From Novosphingobium umbonatum (lineage in GTDB: Bacteria; Pseudomonadota; Alphaproteobacteria; Sphingomonadales; Sphingomonadaceae): 64,000 nt of DNA. The translations under genes were made by a program, and so were the position numbers. The notes below the pieces were generated by a model that saw only the letters and a program-made list of their open reading frames with translations, was not told the DNA's origin and searched no databases. The DNA lies in assembly GCF_004005905.1 (NCBI RefSeq), contig NZ_SACO01000002.1:395227-459226 (forward strand), read 5' to 3'. This document shows, one piece after another, positions 29,513-39,556 of this stretch (its first letter is position 1; each line of letters begins with the position of its first letter).

Positions 29513-29764
29513 ACGTTAGGGCGATTTCCGTTCAAGCTGACGCGAACGGAAAAGCAACGCTCAATCGCCGCGCGGGCTTATCGCGTTTTTCGATCCTGAA
29601 TGATCGGAAAACGCTCCAACGCCCCGCATCCCCGTTCCGATTTCGGAATTTCGCGCCGCGCCCTTGGGGCAATTCGGTCACAAATGCGTCTTGTCGCCCA
29701 TAGGCTGGCCATGGAATACCGGACAGAAGCTCCCCCCATCCCCCTCCAAGCAGGACAGATTTTC

Positions 29765-30691
29765 ATGACCATCCTCCATTGTGGCGACCCCGCACGCGGC
29801 AAGGCCTGGGCCGAGATTTTCGCGCGTGATCTGCCGCAAGTGCCCTTCCGCTGCTGGCCCGACATCGGCGATGGGCAGGAGGTGCGCTATCTGATCGCAT
29901 GGACGCTCAGCGAGGAAATCATCACCGCCCTGCCCAATCTGGAAGTGCTGTTCTCCATCGGCGCGGGCGTGGACCAACTGGACCTGTCCTTGCTGCCCGA
30001 CCATGTCCGTGTGGTGCGGATGATCGAGCCGGGCATCACCACCACCATGGCCGAATTTGTTACCATGGCCGTGCTGGCGCTGCACCGCGATCTGCCTGCC
30101 TTGGTGGCGGGGCAACGCTCGGGAACCTTCCCCTATCTGCCGGTCAAAATGGCGCGCGAACGCCGCGTGGGCTTTATGGGGCTGGGCGAACTGGGTCAGG
30201 CCGCGATCCGCATGCTGTCGCCCATCGGTTTTCGCCTGTCGGGCTGGAGCCGTTCGCCGCGCCAGATTGAAGGGGTGACCACCTTCCACGGCGCCGATGG
30301 CATGGGCACCTTTCTGGCCCAATGCGACATTCTGGTCTGCCTGCTGCCTCTGACGGACGAAACGCGCGGCATTCTGTGCCGTGACACCTTCGCGCAAATG
30401 CCCAAGGGGGCCTGCCTGATCAATGTGGCGCGCGGCGGGCATCTGGTGCAGGATGATCTGATCGAAGCCTTGGACAGCGGGCAGATCGGCGCGGCAATGC
30501 TGGATGTTTCCACCCCCGAACCCCTGCCCGAAACCCATGCTTTACGGGCGCATCCGGCGGTTTTCCTCACCCCCCATATTGCCGGCGTCACCCGTATCGA
30601 CACCGCCGTCTATGCGCTGATGGATGCCTTGCGCGCGGTGATGGCGGGGCAGAGCGTGGCAGGCGACATAGACCGGACCAAGGGTTACTAA
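29765..30691 (+). CDS. D-2-hydroxyacid dehydrogenase (glyoxylate/hydroxypyruvate reductase-like)
   Basis: The 308-residue protein resembles GhrA. It has an NAD(P)-binding Rossmann motif (GFMGLGELGQAAIRML), a substrate-binding Arg (INVARGGHLVQ), and Glu and His of the relay (DVSTPEPLPETHALRAHPAVFLTPHIAG). The start at 29765 fits the family length and has AGGA upstream. It could reduce glyoxylate or a 2-keto acid. No obvious operon partner is present. Confidence 0.88.
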   Translation: MTILHCGDPARGKAWAEIFARDLPQVPFRCWPDIGDGQEVRYLIAWTLSEEIITALPNLEVLFSIGAGVDQLDLSLLPDHVRVVRMIEPGITTTMAEFVTMAVLALHRDLPALVAGQRSGTFPYLPVKMARERRVGFMGLGELGQAAIRMLSPIGFRLSGWSRSPRQIEGVTTFHGADGMGTFLAQCDILVCLLPLTDETRGILCRDTFAQMPKGACLINVARGGHLVQDDLIEALDSGQIGAAMLDVSTPEPLPETHALRAHPAVFLTPHIAGVTRIDTAVYALMDALRAVMAGQSVAGDIDRTKGY

Positions 30692-30841
30692 AGCCGCAGC
30701 ATCTTGTGCCGAATGGCATCGGCAAAAAACGGCATGCAGCCCTTTGCCCTATTCGCAATCGGCTGCATCTTCCGCGCGGCCAGTGGCCTATTGTGAGGGT
30801 AAGCGCCGCCCCATGCGTGGCCGATGGAAGGAAGCTGGACC

Positions 30842-31510
30842 ATGACGATCTTCACCCCGAAATTCATCAGCTTTGACTGCTATGGCACGCTGATCAAATT
30901 CCACATGGGCGAGATGGCCCGCGACTTTTACGGCAATGTGCTGGACGAAGCCAAGATGGAAGCCTTCATCAAGGATTTCTCTGCCTATCGGTTCGACGAG
31001 GTGCTGGGCGCATGGAAGCCCTATCGCGAGGTGATCGGCAATGCGCTGGCCCGCACCGCGAAAAAATATGGCGTGGCCTATGATGAGGGCTATGGCGAGG
31101 CGATCTATCAGGCCGTGCCCACCTGGGGCCCGCATGCCGATGTGCCCGGTGGCCTGTCGAAAATCGGCACCAAGATCCCGCTGGTGATCCTGTCCAACGC
31201 GATGAACAGCCAGATCCACGACAATGTGGCCAAGCTGGGCGCGCCTTTCTACGCCGTTTACACCGCCGAAAGCGCACAGGCCTACAAGCCGCGCCTGCAG
31301 GCGTTTGAATATATGTTCGACCAGCTGGGCTGGGGTCCGGAAGTGGGCATGCATGTCTCCTCCTCCTTCCGCTATGACCAGAACAGCGCGACTGACCTTG
31401 GCTTTGGCACCCGCGTCTTTGTGGGCCGCGGGCACGAGCCTTCGAACGGTAACTACCGCGATGTGGAAATCCCCCATATCGGCTGCCTGCCCGCGCTGGT
31501 TGGCCTGTAA
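30842..31510 (+). CDS. HAD-family hydrolase, haloacid dehalogenase type II-like
   Basis: The 222-residue protein starts at 30842 (AAGGAAG upstream). Motif I FISFDCYGTLIKF supplies the nucleophile Asp, LSNAMNSQIH is motif II, and the Lys in AYKPRLQAFEYMF is motif III. It has the type II (S)-2-haloacid dehalogenase plan, but many such genes sit in amino-compound clusters and act on other substrates. It is first in the coupled catabolic run that follows (3 bp to the next gene). Confidence 0.8.
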   Translation: MTIFTPKFISFDCYGTLIKFHMGEMARDFYGNVLDEAKMEAFIKDFSAYRFDEVLGAWKPYREVIGNALARTAKKYGVAYDEGYGEAIYQAVPTWGPHADVPGGLSKIGTKIPLVILSNAMNSQIHDNVAKLGAPFYAVYTAESAQAYKPRLQAFEYMFDQLGWGPEVGMHVSSSFRYDQNSATDLGFGTRVFVGRGHEPSNGNYRDVEIPHIGCLPALVGL

Positions 31511-31513
31511 GGT

Positions 31514-32794
31514 ATGACCGAGCCCGCCCCCTCCCTGTGGCAAGCCAGTGCCCCCGCCTTTACCGGCGGCGCGGCGGGGCCTGTGGAAGGCCGCTATGAT
31601 GTGGCCATCATCGGGGGCGGGTTCACCGGCCTGTCCGCCGCCTTGGCTCTGGCCAAAAGCGGGGCCAGCGTGGCCCTGCTGGAAGCAGCCCAAGTGATCG
31701 GCGCGGCATCGGGCCGCAATGGCGGGCAATGCAATGCGGGCACCGCCCATGATTTTGCCAGTCTGGCCGCCGCCCATGGCATGGACAAGGCGCGGCAATG
31801 GTATCTGGCCCATTGCGATGCGGTGGATACGGTAGAGCGCTTGGCGCGCGAGGAAGGCATAGACTGCGATTTCCGCCGCGCAGGCCGCGCCAAACTGGCC
31901 GCCAAGCCCGAACATTTCCCCAAGCTGGAGGCCGCCTATCGCGCCCTGTCGGAAGTGGACCCCAATGTCACTTTGGTCGATGCCGCAGGGGTCAAGGACG
32001 AGATCAAGGCCGAGGGTTTCCATGGAGCCTTGATCCAGCACACCAGCGCGCAATTGCATGTCGGCCGCTTTGGCGTGGGGCTGGCACAGGCCGCCGCCCG
32101 AGCTGGCGCGCAGATCTGGGAACAGGCCCCCGTCACCGGCCTGACGCGCCATGGCACCGGCCATATGGTGCAAACCCCGCGCGGCAGCCTGAGTGCAGGC
32201 CAAGTGCTGGTCGCCACCGGCGGGGCCAGCCCGCAGGCGCCCTTTGGCTGGTTCCGCCGCCGTATCGTTACCGTGGGCAGCTTTGCCATTGCCACCGCGC
32301 CTTTGCCGCAAGCTTTGGCGCAGGAATTGTTCCCCACCCGCCGCAATTATGTGACCAGCCGCATCATCGGCAATTATTTCCGCCTGACGGGTGACAACCG
32401 CCTGGTATTTGGCGGGCGGGCGCGCTTTGCCCTGTCCAATCCGGCCTCCGATCTCAAAAGCGCGGATATTCTGGAAAAGGCCATGCTGGCCCTGTTCCCC
32501 GATCTGGCCTCTGTGCCCATCGAGCATCGCTGGGGCGGCGCGATTGATCTGACGCAGGACCGCCTGCCCCGCGCGGGGGAGCATGACGGGCTGTTCTATG
32601 CCATGGGCTATTCGGGCCATGGCGTGCAAATGGCCACCCATATGGGCCAGCAAATGGCCAAGGTGATGGGCGGCAATTCTGCGGCCAATCCCTTTGATGG
32701 TCTGGCATGGCCCGCCATCCCCGGTCATCTGGGCAAGCCATGGTTCCTGCCCTTTGTCGGCGCCTATTACCGCGTGCTGGACGCGCTGCAATGA
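31514..32794 (+). CDS. FAD-dependent amine oxidase of the DAO family (PuuB-like)
   Basis: The 426-residue protein has an N-terminal ADP-binding motif VAIIGGGFTGLSAALALAKSG and the Arg-Asn-Gly-Gly of ASGRNGGQCNAG, typical of gamma-glutamylputrescine and related oxidases. The C-terminal FAD part contains HRWGGAIDLTQDRLP and YSGHGVQMATHMGQ. It overlaps the binding-protein gene start (ATGA). It oxidises an imported amine or N-substituted amino acid to an aldehyde or imine; the exact substrate is unknown. Confidence 0.82.
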   Translation: MTEPAPSLWQASAPAFTGGAAGPVEGRYDVAIIGGGFTGLSAALALAKSGASVALLEAAQVIGAASGRNGGQCNAGTAHDFASLAAAHGMDKARQWYLAHCDAVDTVERLAREEGIDCDFRRAGRAKLAAKPEHFPKLEAAYRALSEVDPNVTLVDAAGVKDEIKAEGFHGALIQHTSAQLHVGRFGVGLAQAAARAGAQIWEQAPVTGLTRHGTGHMVQTPRGSLSAGQVLVATGGASPQAPFGWFRRRIVTVGSFAIATAPLPQALAQELFPTRRNYVTSRIIGNYFRLTGDNRLVFGGRARFALSNPASDLKSADILEKAMLALFPDLASVPIEHRWGGAIDLTQDRLPRAGEHDGLFYAMGYSGHGVQMATHMGQQMAKVMGGNSAANPFDGLAWPAIPGHLGKPWFLPFVGAYYRVLDALQ

Positions 32795-34308
32795 TGGACT
32801 TTTCGCGCCGATCCTTGCTGGCCGGCATGGGCGCTGGCTTGATGCCCGCCACGGCTTGGGGCGCTGCCCTGCCCAAACGCGGCGGATCGATCCGCGTCGC
32901 CACGCAATCCTCCTCCACCGCCGATACGCTGGACCCTGCCAAGGGCGCACTATCGACCGATTATGTGCGCCATTTCATGCTCTATTCGGGCCTGACCCGC
33001 ATCGGCCATGACATGATCGCCCATCCCGCGCTGGCCGAAAGGATCGAAAGCGCGGATCGCGCGACATGGCATATCACCCTGCGCAAGGGCGTGCATTTCC
33101 ATCAGGGCGGCGAACTGACCAGCGCCGATGTGGTCTTTTCCCTGCTGCGCCACAAAGACCCCAAGCTGGGCAGCAAAATGGCCAGCATTGCCGCGCAATT
33201 CACGCAAGTGCGCGCCGATGGCCGCTATGGCGTAGTGATCGCCCTGTCGGGCCCCAATGCCGATTTGCCCGCCATGCTGGCGCAATCGCATTTCCTGATC
33301 CTGCGCAAGGGCACAGCAAAGCCCGATGGCAATGGCACCGGCCCGTTCAAACTGGCCGAATTCAAACCCGGCATCCGCACTGTAGCGGTCCGCAACCCCG
33401 ATTACTGGGTCTCGGGCAAGCCCTATCTCGACCGGATCGAGCTGATCGCCATTCCCGACGAGGTGAGCCGCATCAACGCGCTGCTGGCGGGCGACGTGCA
33501 ATTGATCAATGCGGTCGCCCCGCAATCGACCAAGCGCGTGGAAAGCTCGCCCGCCCATGTGATCGCCACCACGCCTTCGGCGCTTTATTCCAATCTGATT
33601 TCGCGCATGGACCGGCTGCCCAGCGGCAATCCCGATTTCATCGCCGCCATGAAACATCTGGTCGACCGGCCGCTGATCAAGCGCGCCCTGTTCCGTGGCT
33701 TTGCCACCATCGGCAATGATCAACCGATCCCGCCCTTCCACCCCTATTACAACCCGCATATCCCGCAAACCACGCTCGATCTGGACCGCGCCCGCTGGCA
33801 CATCAACCGCAGCGGATTGCGCGGGGTGCGCCTGCCGATCTATGCCGGACCCGCCGTAGAAGGCGCGGTGGATATGGCCTCGGTGCTGCAGGAATATGGC
33901 GCAAGGGTGGGGCTGGATCTGGCGATCACCCGCGTGCCCGCCGATGGTTATTGGTCAACCCATTGGATGCGCCACCCGCTATCCTTTGGCAGCACCAACC
34001 CGCGCCCCACCGCCGATCTGGTGTTCAGCCTTTTCTACAAATCCGATGCGGCATGGAACGAGACGGGCTGGAAAAACCCGCGTTTTGACCAATTGCTGAT
34101 GGCCGCACGCGGCGAGGTGGACGAAAACCGCCGCCGCGCCATGTATCACGAAATGCAGGCGATTGTGCATGACCAATGCGGATCGATCATTCCGGTGTTC
34201 ATCAGCCTGATCGACGGGCTGGACCGCCGGTTGAAGGGCATGAACCCGCATCCGATGGGCGGGTTGATGGGTTATCAATTTGCCGAGAACGTATGGTGGG
34301 CGGCATGA
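32791..34308 (+). CDS. ABC transporter periplasmic binding protein, peptide/opine family (SBP family 5)
   Basis: The 505-residue protein starts at 32791 with an Arg-Arg signal (FSRRSLLAGMGAGLMPATAWG), so export may be by Tat or Sec. SBP-5 features are RVATQSSSTADTLDPAKG, WHITLRKGVHFHQGGELTSADVVFSLLR, and YWSTHWM near the end. The gene is coupled on both sides. These transporters import di/oligopeptides, nickel or opines. Confidence 0.88.
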   Translation: MMDFSRRSLLAGMGAGLMPATAWGAALPKRGGSIRVATQSSSTADTLDPAKGALSTDYVRHFMLYSGLTRIGHDMIAHPALAERIESADRATWHITLRKGVHFHQGGELTSADVVFSLLRHKDPKLGSKMASIAAQFTQVRADGRYGVVIALSGPNADLPAMLAQSHFLILRKGTAKPDGNGTGPFKLAEFKPGIRTVAVRNPDYWVSGKPYLDRIELIAIPDEVSRINALLAGDVQLINAVAPQSTKRVESSPAHVIATTPSALYSNLISRMDRLPSGNPDFIAAMKHLVDRPLIKRALFRGFATIGNDQPIPPFHPYYNPHIPQTTLDLDRARWHINRSGLRGVRLPIYAGPAVEGAVDMASVLQEYGARVGLDLAITRVPADGYWSTHWMRHPLSFGSTNPRPTADLVFSLFYKSDAAWNETGWKNPRFDQLLMAARGEVDENRRRAMYHEMQAIVHDQCGSIIPVFISLIDGLDRRLKGMNPHPMGGLMGYQFAENVWWAA

Positions 34309-35276
34309 GCGGATCACACCGGCAACAAAGCTTGTGGCCGCTGCTGCTGCGCCGGATCGGTTCGGCCTTGGTCACGCTGATCATGGTATCGGTGGTGATC
34401 TTTGCGCTGGCGGGCCTGTTGCCCGGCGACGCTGCGCAAGAAGCCCTTGGCCAATCGGCCACGCCCGAACAGGTTGCCGCCCTGCGTCATGAGATGGGCC
34501 TCGATCAACCCGCGCCCGTCCGCTATGCGCAATGGCTCGCGGGCATGGCGCGCGCCGATGCGGGGCAATCGCTGGTGGCGGGCATGCCCGTGGCCGAGAT
34601 TATCGCCGAACGCCTGCCCAACACCTTGATGCTGGCGGGGATGACGGCGGCGCTGGCCGTGCCGCTGGCGCTGGCCATGGGGATTACCGCGGCGATCAGG
34701 CGCGGATCATGGATCGACCGCGCGATCAATCTGGCCTCGCTGTCCATGGTGGCCCTGCCCGAATTTCTGGTCGCCACTCTGGGCGTGCTGCTCTTTTGCG
34801 TCAAATTGATGTGGCTGCCCTCGCTGGCCATGGTTTCGGCCGAAGCGACATGGAGCGAGACCTTGCGCTCCTGCGCGCTGCCGATCCTTTCGCTGACGGT
34901 GGTGGTGGTGGCGCAAATGGCGCGCATGACCCGCGCCGCCATCGCCGATCAACTCGACCGGCCCTATGTGGAGATGGCAAGGCTGAAAGGTGCCTCGCTC
35001 TCCCGTGTGGTGCTGGGCCATGTCTTGCCCAATTGCCTTGGGCCGATTGTCAACGCCATGGCGCTTTCGCTGTCCTATCTGATGGGCGGGGCGATCATTG
35101 TGGAAACCATTTTCAACTTCCCGGGTCTGGCCAGCCTGATGGTCAATGCCGTCACCAGCCGCGACATGCCGCTGTTGCAGGCCTGCGCTATGATCTTTTG
35201 CTCGGCCTATCTGCTGTTGATGCTGGCTGCCGACATGGTGGCGCTGATCGCCAATCCAAGGTTACGTGCGCAATGA
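34305..35276 (+). CDS. ABC transporter permease, DppB-like
   Basis: The 323-residue membrane protein has about six helices. It has the N-terminal RRIGSALVTLIMVSVVIFAL segment, the LLPGDAAQEALG loop typical of DppB, and an EAA loop (EMARLKGASLSRVVLGHVLPN). The ATG overlaps the binding-protein stop (ATGA), and the gene overlaps the next permease by 4 bp. Confidence 0.88.
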   Translation: MSGSHRQQSLWPLLLRRIGSALVTLIMVSVVIFALAGLLPGDAAQEALGQSATPEQVAALRHEMGLDQPAPVRYAQWLAGMARADAGQSLVAGMPVAEIIAERLPNTLMLAGMTAALAVPLALAMGITAAIRRGSWIDRAINLASLSMVALPEFLVATLGVLLFCVKLMWLPSLAMVSAEATWSETLRSCALPILSLTVVVVAQMARMTRAAIADQLDRPYVEMARLKGASLSRVVLGHVLPNCLGPIVNAMALSLSYLMGGAIIVETIFNFPGLASLMVNAVTSRDMPLLQACAMIFCSAYLLLMLAADMVALIANPRLRAQ

Positions 35277-36091
35277 AACAATTCGCCTCCCTCTGGGCCA
35301 AGGCGCCCGCTGCCAATCGCATCGCGGCTGCTTTCGTAGGTTTCTGGCTGCTGCTGGCGCTGGCTGGCCCATGGCTGGCCCCGCATCCGGTGGGCGCCTT
35401 TGTGGATGAGGATGTGTTCTCCGGCCTGTCCGCCCGTTTCTGGCTGGGCAGCGATTATCTGGGCCGCGATGTGCTTTCCCGCCTGCTCTATGGCACGCGC
35501 TATACGGTGGTGCTGGGGCTGGGCGCGGCGCTGCTCGCCTCGCTTTGCGGCACATCCATCGCGCTGGCGGCCAGCCTGTGCGGCGGGCGGGTGGACGAGG
35601 TGATCTCGCGCCTGATGGACACGTTGATCTCGATCCCGTCCAAGATCCTCGCGCTGGTGCTGGTGGCGGCTTGTGGGTCGTCTTTGCCTTTGCTGCTGCT
35701 CATCTGCGCGCTCACCTATGTGCCGGGCAATTTCCGAATTGCCCGCGCGCTGGCCATGAACCTTGCCGCGCTGGATTTCGTGGCGGCGGCGCGGGCGCGG
35801 GGCGAGGGCAAATGGGCCATCGCCTGGCATGAGGTGCTGCCCAATATGGTCCATCCCCTGCTGGCCGATCTGGGCCTGCGCTTTGTGTTTGTGGTGCTGC
35901 TGCTGTCGGGCCTGTCCTTCCTCGGCCTTGGGGTACAGCCGCCCTATGCCGATCTGGGCTCGCTGGTGCGCGAGAATATCTCGGGCCTGACCGAAGGCGC
36001 ACCCGCCATCCTTGCCCCTGCGCTGGCGATTGCCCTGCTGACCGTGGGCACCAATCTGTTGATCGACGCGATGAAGCCGGAGGGGCAGTGA
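35273..36091 (+). CDS. ABC transporter permease, DppC-like
   Basis: The 272-residue protein has the DppC-type signature LGSDYLGRDVLSRLLYGTRYT and an EAA loop (DFVAAARARGEGKWAIAWHEVLPN). It pairs with the DppB-like protein to form the pore. It starts inside the previous stop (ATGA), and its TGA overlaps the ATPase start (GTGATG). Confidence 0.88.
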   Translation: MKQFASLWAKAPAANRIAAAFVGFWLLLALAGPWLAPHPVGAFVDEDVFSGLSARFWLGSDYLGRDVLSRLLYGTRYTVVLGLGAALLASLCGTSIALAASLCGGRVDEVISRLMDTLISIPSKILALVLVAACGSSLPLLLLICALTYVPGNFRIARALAMNLAALDFVAAARARGEGKWAIAWHEVLPNMVHPLLADLGLRFVFVVLLLSGLSFLGLGVQPPYADLGSLVRENISGLTEGAPAILAPALAIALLTVGTNLLIDAMKPEGQ

Positions 36092-37872
36092 TGGAAAATG
36101 CTCCCCATATACTGGTCGAGAGCCTCTCGGTTTCGGTTGGTTCCACGCCCATCGTGTCCGATATCAGCTTTGCCCTGCCACGCGGGCAGGTTCTGGCGCT
36201 GATTGGCGAAAGCGGTTCGGGCAAAAGCACCACCGCGCTGGCGCTGATGGGATGGTGTCGCCATGGCGGGCGTATCGCCAGCGGCACGATCCGCGTGGGC
36301 GGCATGGCCATCGATCGTAAGAGCGAAGACGAGCTGGCCGCCCTTCGCGGGCGTTATATCAGCTATATCGCGCAAAGCGCAGCCGCCGCTTTCAACCCTT
36401 CGCGCCGGATCATGGCGCAGGTGATCGAACCGGCACTGATCCACCGCATCATGACCCGCCAGCAGGCCGAGGCCAAAGCGGTGGACCTGTTCCGCGCGCT
36501 GGCCCTGCCCGACGCGGAAACCATTGGCGATCGTTACCCGCATCAGGTGTCGGGCGGCCAATTGCAGCGGCTGATGGCGGCCATGGCCCTGATCACCGAT
36601 CCCGAACTGGTGATCCTTGACGAGCCGACCACCGCGCTGGATGTGACCACGCAGGTCGAAGTGCTCAAATGTTTCAAAACCGCGCTGGCCAGTGTGGACC
36701 ATGGGCGCGGCGCCACCGCCATCTATGTCAGCCATGACCTTGCCGTGGTGGCGCAAATGGCCGACCGGATTGCCGTGCTGCATAAAGGCCGCCTGGTGGA
36801 GGAAGGCCCCGCCGAACAGATCCTGCGCGCGCCGCAGGATGCCTATACGCAAAGCCTTGTCAACGCGCCCCGCCCCGTGCCCGCTGCGCCCTCGGCAGCC
36901 GATGCGGCACCGGTGCTGTCGGTGCAGGGACTGACCGCAGGCTACGGCAAGGTGACCGATGGCCAGCCCGCGATCCCTGTCCTGCGCGATATCAGCTTTG
37001 ATCTGCCCGCTGGCGGCACTTTGGGGATCATTGGCGAAAGCGGATCGGGCAAGTCCACCCTCGCCCGCGTGATCGCCGGCCTTTTGCCCGCCGCGCAGGG
37101 GCAAGTGCTTCTGGATGGCGCGCCGCTGCCGCCCACATTGGAGGCGCGCTCGCTCGATCAATTCCGCGCGGTGCAACTGGTGTTCCAGAATGCCGATACC
37201 GCGCTCAACCCCGCCCATAGCGTGCGCCGCATTCTGGCCCGCCCCTTGCGCCATTACCACGGCCTGCGCGGGGCGGCAGCCGACCGGCGGGTGGCTGAAT
37301 TGCTCGACCTCACCCGCCTGCCCGCCGATGTGATCGACCGGCCGGTTACCAAATTGTCGGGCGGACAGAAACAGCGCGTCAATCTGGCCCGCGCTCTGGC
37401 CGCAGAGCCGCGTATCCTGCTCTGCGATGAAGTGACCAGCGCGCTGGACACGGTGGTGGGCGCGGCGATCCTGTCGCTGATCGAGGATTTGCGCCGTGAT
37501 CTGGGGCTGGCCACGGTGTTTATCAGCCATGATATCCATGCAGTCGCATCCTTGTGCGAAAAGGTGCTGGTGCTTTATGGCGGCACGCCGGTGGAACTGG
37601 CCAGCCGCGAGGCCTTTAACGGGCCGGAGCATCACCCCTATACGCGCCTGCTGCTGGACAGCCTGCCGACCATGGACCCGAGCTGGCTGGGCGCCACACC
37701 CGCCCCGATTCACCGTGGTGAGAAACAGGCGGGCCTCTGCCCCTTCCTGCCGCGATGTGATGTGGCCATAGCGGGCATTTGCGACCATCAGCCCGCGCCC
37801 CCCAAGACAGGTGACGGCATGCGCTGGCTTTGCCATCGCGGGCCTATCAAGCATGACAAGGAGAGCGCATGA
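36091..37872 (+). CDS. ABC transporter ATPase with two fused nucleotide-binding domains (DppD-DppF type)
   Basis: The 593-residue protein contains two complete ABC cassettes. The first has Walker A GESGSGKSTTALAL, signature VSGGQLQRLMAAMAL and Walker B LVILDEPTTALD. The second has GESGSGKSTLARVI, signature LSGGQKQRVNLARAL and Walker B ILLCDEVTSALD. The C-terminal Cys-rich CPFLPRCDVAIAGIC is the usual oligopeptide-transporter end. One chain thus supplies both ATPases, as in GsiA. GTG at 36088 is an alternative start. Confidence 0.9.
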   Translation: MENAPHILVESLSVSVGSTPIVSDISFALPRGQVLALIGESGSGKSTTALALMGWCRHGGRIASGTIRVGGMAIDRKSEDELAALRGRYISYIAQSAAAAFNPSRRIMAQVIEPALIHRIMTRQQAEAKAVDLFRALALPDAETIGDRYPHQVSGGQLQRLMAAMALITDPELVILDEPTTALDVTTQVEVLKCFKTALASVDHGRGATAIYVSHDLAVVAQMADRIAVLHKGRLVEEGPAEQILRAPQDAYTQSLVNAPRPVPAAPSAADAAPVLSVQGLTAGYGKVTDGQPAIPVLRDISFDLPAGGTLGIIGESGSGKSTLARVIAGLLPAAQGQVLLDGAPLPPTLEARSLDQFRAVQLVFQNADTALNPAHSVRRILARPLRHYHGLRGAAADRRVAELLDLTRLPADVIDRPVTKLSGGQKQRVNLARALAAEPRILLCDEVTSALDTVVGAAILSLIEDLRRDLGLATVFISHDIHAVASLCEKVLVLYGGTPVELASREAFNGPEHHPYTRLLLDSLPTMDPSWLGATPAPIHRGEKQAGLCPFLPRCDVAIAGICDHQPAPPKTGDGMRWLCHRGPIKHDKESA

Positions 37873-38192
37873 CGCCCCGTTTCAAACGTCTGGTCGAAAC
37901 CGACCGGCCTGCGGTATCGCTGACGGTCGATGGCAGGGCGATCAAGGCTCTGGCCGGTGACACGCTGATGGTGGCGATGCTGACCCATGGCGATGCCTTG
38001 CGGACCAGCGAATTTGCCAGCCTTGAACCCGGCGATGGGCGCCGCGCGGGCTTTTGCCTGATGAGCGCCTGTCAGGATTGCTGGGTATGGACGGCCGACG
38101 GCCACCGCCTGCGAGCCTGCTCCACCCCTGTGGAAGAAGGCATGGCCATCTCCACCAGCCAACCGGAGGCCTCATGGGCAAGCCTGCTGTAA
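37869..38192 (+). CDS. [2Fe-2S] small subunit, HcnA/opine-oxidase-like
   Basis: The 107-residue protein has the cluster ligands Cys63, Cys68, Cys71 and Cys84 (FCLMSACQDCW...RACST), as in HcnA, sarcosine oxidase alpha N-terminus and opine oxidase subunits. Its ATG overlaps the ATPase stop (ATGA), and it overlaps the next gene by 19 bp. It forms a three-part dehydrogenase with the two flavoproteins that follow. Confidence 0.82.
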   Translation: MTPRFKRLVETDRPAVSLTVDGRAIKALAGDTLMVAMLTHGDALRTSEFASLEPGDGRRAGFCLMSACQDCWVWTADGHRLRACSTPVEEGMAISTSQPEASWASLL

Positions 38193-39556
38193 TCATCATC
38201 GGCGCGGGGCCAGCCGGTGTGCGCGCGGCGCAGACGGTGGCGCGCGCCGGTTTGCGGCCCATCGTGATCGACGAGGCCGCCCGCGCCGGCGGGCAAATCT
38301 ACCGCCGCCCGCCGGAAAATTTCACCCGTAACCATGCCGAACTCTATGGCAGCGAGGCCGCCCGTGCGCAGGCCATCCATCAGGATTTCGCCGCGCTGGA
38401 AGGCCAGATCGACTATCGCCCCGAAACCCTGGTGTGGAATGTGGCCGATGGCCATGTGTGGACGGCCAAGGATGGCGAGACACAGGCCATCGCCTATGAC
38501 GCGCTGATCATCTGTAGCGGAGCCAGCGACCGCGTGGCGCCGGTCAAGGGCTGGCAGGCGGCGGGCTGCTATTCGTTGGGCGGGGCGCAAATCGCCCTGA
38601 AAGCGCAGGGCTGCGCCATCGGGCATCAGGTGATCTTTCTGGGCTCCGGCCCGCTGCTCTATCTGGCCGCCGCGCAATATGTGAAGGCGGGGGCCGATGT
38701 GGCCGCCGTGCTGGATACCTCGCCCTTCTGGCTGCGGGTGAAGGCCGCACCCAAACTGGCCGAATGCCCCGATCTGCTGTGGCAGGGGGTAAAGCTGCTG
38801 GCCGATCTGAAACGCGCTGGTGTACCGGTGCTGACTGGGGTGGAGCCGGTGGAGATCCATGGCGATCCGCAAAGCGGCGTCTCGGGCGTGACTGTGCGCC
38901 ACAAGGGCGCATCCAAGCATTTTGCCGGCGATGCGGTGGCCATGGGCTGGCATGTGAAGCCCGAGGCGCAATTGGCCGATCTGGCCCGCGTGCCCTTTGC
39001 CTTTGATGCCTTGACCCGCCAGTGGTTGCCGCAAAGCGATGCGCAGGGCCGCGCGGGGAACAAAGTCTATCTGGGCGGCGATGGTGCCAAAGTGGCGGGC
39101 GCACGCAGCGCCGAAGTGACCGGCGAGCTGGCCGCCATGGCCGCGCTGGCCGATCTGGGCCTTTCCGTGAATGCTGCCGTGGACGCTGACCGTCGCCGCT
39201 GGCTGCTGTCCGAAAAGGCGCGCTATGTCCGCTTTGCGCAAGGGCTGGCGCAGGCCTTCCCATGGCCGCATCACATGGTGGCCGCCATCCCCGATGAAGC
39301 CATCGTCTGCCGCTGCGAGGCGGTGACAGCCGCCACTTTGCGCGCCAGTGTGCAAAGCGCCCATGCGCAGGAAGCCAACCGCGCCAAAGCCTTCAGCCGC
39401 GTGGGCATGGGCCGCTGTCAGGGGCGCTATTGCGGCCATGCCAGCGCCGAAATCATCGCTGCCGCCCGCGCTGTTCCCTTGGAAGAGACCGGAAGGCTGC
39501 GCGGGCAGGCGCCGGTCAAACCCATCCCCGTGGCCCTCAAAAGGATCGACCTATGA
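38174..39556 (+). CDS. NAD(P)/FAD oxidoreductase subunit with BFD-like [2Fe-2S] tail (HcnB/OoxA-like)
   Basis: The 460-residue protein starts at 38174. It has an FAD motif (IIIGAGPAGVRAAQTVARAG), the GGQIYRRP segment typical of HcnB/OoxA, and an NAD-like motif (VIFLGSGPLLYLAA). The C-terminal cluster site is CRCEAVTAATL...GMGRCQGRYCG. It partners the preceding ferredoxin-like subunit and the next DAO-type subunit in oxidising a secondary amine. Confidence 0.85.
   Translation: MGKPAVIIIGAGPAGVRAAQTVARAGLRPIVIDEAARAGGQIYRRPPENFTRNHAELYGSEAARAQAIHQDFAALEGQIDYRPETLVWNVADGHVWTAKDGETQAIAYDALIICSGASDRVAPVKGWQAAGCYSLGGAQIALKAQGCAIGHQVIFLGSGPLLYLAAAQYVKAGADVAAVLDTSPFWLRVKAAPKLAECPDLLWQGVKLLADLKRAGVPVLTGVEPVEIHGDPQSGVSGVTVRHKGASKHFAGDAVAMGWHVKPEAQLADLARVPFAFDALTRQWLPQSDAQGRAGNKVYLGGDGAKVAGARSAEVTGELAAMAALADLGLSVNAAVDADRRRWLLSEKARYVRFAQGLAQAFPWPHHMVAAIPDEAIVCRCEAVTAATLRASVQSAHAQEANRAKAFSRVGMGRCQGRYCGHASAEIIAAARAVPLEETGRLRGQAPVKPIPVALKRIDL

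Noticed and set aside
30788..32950. 720-residue minus-strand open frame
   Set aside because: It spans the HAD and amine oxidase genes on the opposite strand and shows no family match, while the plus-strand genes are clear and coupled.
35944..37854. 636-residue minus-strand open frame opposite the ABC ATPase
   Set aside because: Antisense shadow; the plus-strand frame has two complete Walker A/B and signature motifs.
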